DNA from: Clostridiales bacterium UBA7044
GTDB lineage: Bacteria; Bacillota; Clostridia; Oscillospirales; Oscillospiraceae
DNA length: 13,429 nt
NCBI GenBank assembly: GCA_002493965.1
Contig: DLAP01000083.1
Coordinates: forward strand, 19,437 to 32,865
Direction: 5' to 3'
Below, in pieces: positions 10,512 to 13,429 of the stretch. Each line of letters begins with the position of its first letter. Within the stretch, counting starts at the first letter, position 1. Below the pieces are notes generated by a model. The model ran no database searches and was not told the DNA's origin. It worked only from the letters and a program-made list of their open reading frames with translations. Both the position numbers and the translations under genes were made by a program.

Positions 10512-13429
10512 GTGAAGAAAAGTGTTTTGAGACGTGCGCAGAAATATCTGAAGGTTCATAAGCGGCAAAAACGCTGGCATAAGGTGGTCACAGGACTGGC
10601 ATGTGTGGTGGTGTTCTGCACGACCTATGCACTGATCCTGCCCGCAATTACGCTGGAGGGAAAAAAGTGTGCCCTTCCAGAGCACACCCACAGCGACGAA
10701 TGCTACACCCAACAGACTGCGGCGGTTCACCAGATGCTGGACTGCACCTATGAGGCATTGGGCGTCCACAAGCATACAGAGGACTGCTACAATGACGAGG
10801 GTGTGCTCACCTGCGAGGAAGTGGACTATATTGTCCACACCCACGACGAAAGCTGCTACGACAGTGAGGGAAACCTGGTCTGCCAGCTGCCGGAAATCAA
10901 GGCCCACACCCACGACGAGAGCTGCTATACGATGCCGGAGCCTCATGCCCATGGGGAAGAGTGCTATAAGCGGGAGCGTGGCGCGTTAATCTGCGTAGAG
11001 AGTACAGAACCCACGGAAGTGTCCACGGGGAGGGGACGTTTAGAGGGGGAAAAGAAACTCGTCTGTGAACTCCCTGAGGACGAAAACCACACCCATGGGG
11101 AAGAATGCTATGAAACCGTGGAGGCGGCTGAGGAAGCGCCGACGGAAGCACATGTCCATACGGATGAATGCTATGAATGGAACAAGGTCCTGATCTGCGA
11201 AAAGTCCACGGAGCCGGACCCTGACGCAAAGCCGGTGCTTACCTGTGAGAAGCCGGAGATCATCCCACATACCCACACGGAGGAATGCTACGACAAGGAC
11301 GGAAACCGGATCTGCGGGATGCAGGAAATCCTGGTCCACGTGCATGGGCCGGAATGCTTCCGGCAGGTGGAAGAGGCCCTGGACACCACGGCTCTGACCT
11401 GCACACGGCCTGAGGATGAAACCCACACCCACAGTGAGCGGTGCTACGGCATCTGGGAGCTGACCTGCGGCCTGGAGGAGCACACCCACAGCCTAAGCTG
11501 CTACGCAGACCCGGAGGCGGATGTGGAAGAGGCGGAAGCATGGGAAGCTTCCTTCGCAGCGGTGACCGGAAGCGGCGACTGGCGAAAAGACGCTGCCGCC
11601 ATTGCCAAGACGCAGCTTGGCTACACGGAAAGTAAGGAAAATTACATCGTCCTGGAGGACGGTGAAAATATGAAGGGCTACACCCGGTACGGCGCATGGT
11701 ACGGTGAGCCCTATGAAGACTGGAATGCCCTGTTTACGGCTTTCTGCCTGCACTACGCAGGGACGGAGGTTATGCCGGAGGGCGGAAGCACAGAGGCGTT
11801 GATCTCGACCTTGGGAGAATATTATGTAAACCCGGAGGGCTATGTGCCACAGGCGGGGGAAGTGGTATTCTTTGACCGGGATGGAGACGGCAGGGCTGAC
11901 CAGTCGGGAATTGTGGCGGAGGTAACGGAAACCGTAAGCCAAGGAACAGGAGAGGAGGTTACGGAGACTCCGGAGACGGAGGAAGCAGCGGTACCCGAAG
12001 GGGAGATCACTGAGGCGGCACAGGCAGCGGAATGGACGCTGAAAGTCATTGCGGGAGACGTGGCCGGAGAGGACGGGGACGCCGTTCGGGAGCTGATGGT
12101 CTCCAGCGAGGAGGCTGTGGGCTACGGCGCTCCGCCTAAGGTGGCAAAGCCCTTTACATTGACGGCGCAGAGCGAGGGCGGGATTACCGTGACCATCACG
12201 GGGATGGACAGCAATCTGCCCTGCCCGGTGAGAGAGGTGACCGTGGCGGTCAGGGAGCTGGACGAAAATGAACGTCAGGAACTGGATGCCCAGCTTTCTG
12301 AGAACGGGGAAAACCAGGAGAGCGAAGAGGAAGCGCCGGAGGTTCGTTATCTGCTGGACGTTTCCCTGCGGCGGGGTGAAACGGAGATTCAGCCATCAGG
12401 CCCGGTGACTGTGACCTTCAGCGGCTTTGAAACCGAAGGGTTGTACCCCCAGGTCTACCACATCGACACGGAGACCAACACGGCCACCGATATGGAAGCT
12501 GTAACGGATGAGGGCGGCAATATCTCCCTGGAGACGGATCACTTCTCTCCCTTTAAGGTGATTATGCGCACTGCCCCCAACGGGACCCGTCTCAGCGGCC
12601 AACTCTACGGAAGTTCGTTCAGCGGAAGTGGTATCTTTTTCCTTGATGGTGACGCATACATATCCGAAACTGTCTATGTAAATAACAGAAATATCACCTT
12701 GGACTTAAATGGCCACGGCCTTTACTATCAGGGCGGAAGCAACTTATTTGAAGTTCAAAACGGCGGGATTTTGACTATTAGGGACTCAGGGGCTGTCGAT
12801 GAAACGGTAACGACTGCTTCCGGAGATCAATATGGACGTCTGGCAACCCTTGAGAAAAACGGCAACAAGCCAACCAAGCTTACTTACTATGTGATGGAGA
12901 GCACGGCCGCAGGCATCGCAACAACAGAAACCCTCATAAGGCACGATGTAGTGCCGAAGGGCTTTATTTCCGCTGAAAACGGCGGGGCGCAGTCCATTGT
13001 CAAAGTGACCGGCGGCGGGAGCTTTGCCCTGGAAGGCGGGCTGCTGACCAACCCTTACAAGCGTATTGTGGATAACGACCACAGTACCGTCACTATCTCC
13101 GGCGGCTACATTGCGGGAGGGGATGTTACCGGAGAAAAGGCCACCGACAGCTGGGGCGGCGGCATTTTCAACAACAACGGCACGGTTACCATGACGGGCG
13201 GAGTTATTGCCGCAAACCAGGCATACAGCGGCGGCGGCATTGCAATGGATGGCGGCAGCTTTACCATGTCCGGCGGCTGCATTTCCGGAAATAAATGTTG
13301 GGCACAGGAAAACTTTGACCAGAACGGCGATGGAAAATACGGCCAAGGCGGCGGCGTTTTTGGCAACGGAGCGACTATCGAATTGTCTGGCAGCGCTTAT
13401 ATTACCAATAACCGTGATGAGATAACTTG
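10512..13429 (+). CDS. Giant cell-surface protein, 3' end beyond the window
   Basis: At least 972 residues, open to the window edge. Residues 1-24 are basic, 25-43 form a membrane/signal segment, and 'FCTTYALILPAITLE' follows, a signature of large gut Firmicutes surface proteins. Residues 58-331 contain eleven HxHxxxC[YF] repeats. Residues 357-471 form a CHAP/NlpC-P60-like domain ('WRKDAAAIAKTQLGY', 'GYTRYGAWYG', 'FFDRDGDGRAD') with Asn405 and Gln464 at the expected catalytic Cys and His positions. An acidic Glu/Thr/Ala linker (472-505) leads to beta-rich Ig-like modules (about 506-690). From 712 a right-handed beta-helix begins, with 'GGGIFNNNGTVTMTGG'-type coils from 882. The start is uncertain: GTG 10512 gives the typical N-terminus with only a weak GGTGG site; GTG 10500 and TTG 10497 are alternatives. 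A C-terminal sortase motif would lie outside the window. Probable role: adhesin or wall-bound scaffold. Confidence 0.85.
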   Translation, partial: MKKSVLRRAQKYLKVHKRQKRWHKVVTGLACVVVFCTTYALILPAITLEGKKCALPEHTHSDECYTQQTAAVHQMLDCTYEALGVHKHTEDCYNDEGVLTCEEVDYIVHTHDESCYDSEGNLVCQLPEIKAHTHDESCYTMPEPHAHGEECYKRERGALICVESTEPTEVSTGRGRLEGEKKLVCELPEDENHTHGEECYETVEAAEEAPTEAHVHTDECYEWNKVLICEKSTEPDPDAKPVLTCEKPEIIPHTHTEECYDKDGNRICGMQEILVHVHGPECFRQVEEALDTTALTCTRPEDETHTHSERCYGIWELTCGLEEHTHSLSCYADPEADVEEAEAWEASFAAVTGSGDWRKDAAAIAKTQLGYTESKENYIVLEDGENMKGYTRYGAWYGEPYEDWNALFTAFCLHYAGTEVMPEGGSTEALISTLGEYYVNPEGYVPQAGEVVFFDRDGDGRADQSGIVAEVTETVSQGTGEEVTETPETEEAAVPEGEITEAAQAAEWTLKVIAGDVAGEDGDAVRELMVSSEEAVGYGAPPKVAKPFTLTAQSEGGITVTITGMDSNLPCPVREVTVAVRELDENERQELDAQLSENGENQESEEEAPEVRYLLDVSLRRGETEIQPSGPVTVTFSGFETEGLYPQVYHIDTETNTATDMEAVTDEGGNISLETDHFSPFKVIMRTAPNGTRLSGQLYGSSFSGSGIFFLDGDAYISETVYVNNRNITLDLNGHGLYYQGGSNLFEVQNGGILTIRDSGAVDETVTTASGDQYGRLATLEKNGNKPTKLTYYVMESTAAGIATTETLIRHDVVPKGFISAENGGAQSIVKVTGGGSFALEGGLLTNPYKRIVDNDHSTVTISGGYIAGGDVTGEKATDSWGGGIFNNNGTVTMTGGVIAANQAYSGGGIAMDGGSFTMSGGCISGNKCWAQENFDQNGDGKYGQGGGVFGNGATIELSGSAYITNNRDEIT
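10683..11504 (+). repeat. Eleven HxHxxxC[YF] peptide repeats in the surface protein
   Basis: Within residues 58-331 the motif His-x-His-x-x-x-Cys-Tyr occurs eleven times (the ninth has Phe), for example 'HTHSDECY', 'HKHTEDCY', 'HTHGEECY' and 'HVHGPECF'. Most units are followed 10-20 residues later by a short hydrophobic strand ending in a second Cys ('VLTC', 'LVC', 'LIC'). Unit lengths vary from about 20 to 45 residues. The regular His-His-Cys plus Cys pattern would suit a metal site or a disulfide ladder; this is an inference. Confidence 0.9.

Overview
This window looks like a chromosomal segment of a gut-type Gram-positive anaerobe of the class Clostridia, most likely Oscillospiraceae/Ruminococcaceae-like. 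The reasons are moderately high GC, strong GGAGG-type ribosome binding sites, a ROK regulator, and a very large cell-surface protein with the N-terminal 'FCTTYALILPAITLE' segment and HxHxxxCY repeats I associate with gut Firmicutes. The taxonomic call is an inference; there is no rRNA or marker gene here.

Region 1 (about 35-8136, minus strand) is one compact seven-gene operon. Read in its own direction it runs: ROK-family repressor (8063-7059), orphan phosphate-binding-type TIM barrel (7041-6346), organic-anion permease of the IT superfamily (6274-4973), HyuA-type hydantoinase/oxoprolinase (4858-2708), small HExxH zincin-like protein (2693-2118), FAD-dependent oxidoreductase (2140-773), SGNH/GDSL hydrolase (758-90), then a stem-loop terminator (35-61). 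A perfect TATAAT -10 box lies just upstream of the repressor gene, and an 18-bp perfect inverted repeat sits on the expected transcription start, so an autoregulated, substrate-inducible promoter is likely. The genes suggest import of a small acidic or cyclic-amide compound followed by ATP-dependent ring or amide opening, FAD redox chemistry and ester/acyl hydrolysis. No HyuB partner is present and the substrate is unknown. Two gaps between operon genes carry small hairpins with GNRA-type loops.

Region 2 (about 8140-9350) is a gene-poor divergence zone. It holds a minus-strand remnant of the 3' end of a sortase-anchored surface protein (LSKTG motif, membrane anchor, RKRR tail) followed by a good minus-strand terminator, then a candidate plus-strand promoter, a perfect 11-bp palindrome and a decayed array of 26-bp tandem repeats.

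Region 3 (9351-13429, plus strand) is a surface-protein export operon: a small coiled-coil protein, a signal peptidase I overlapping it by 4 bp, and the first 972 codons of a giant surface protein that runs off the window. That protein has a signal/anchor segment, eleven HxHxxxCY repeats, a CHAP/NlpC-P60-like domain whose expected catalytic Cys and His appear replaced by Asn and Gln, an acidic linker, Ig-like beta modules, and the start of a right-handed beta-helix. The signal peptidase is plausibly dedicated to this surface protein.
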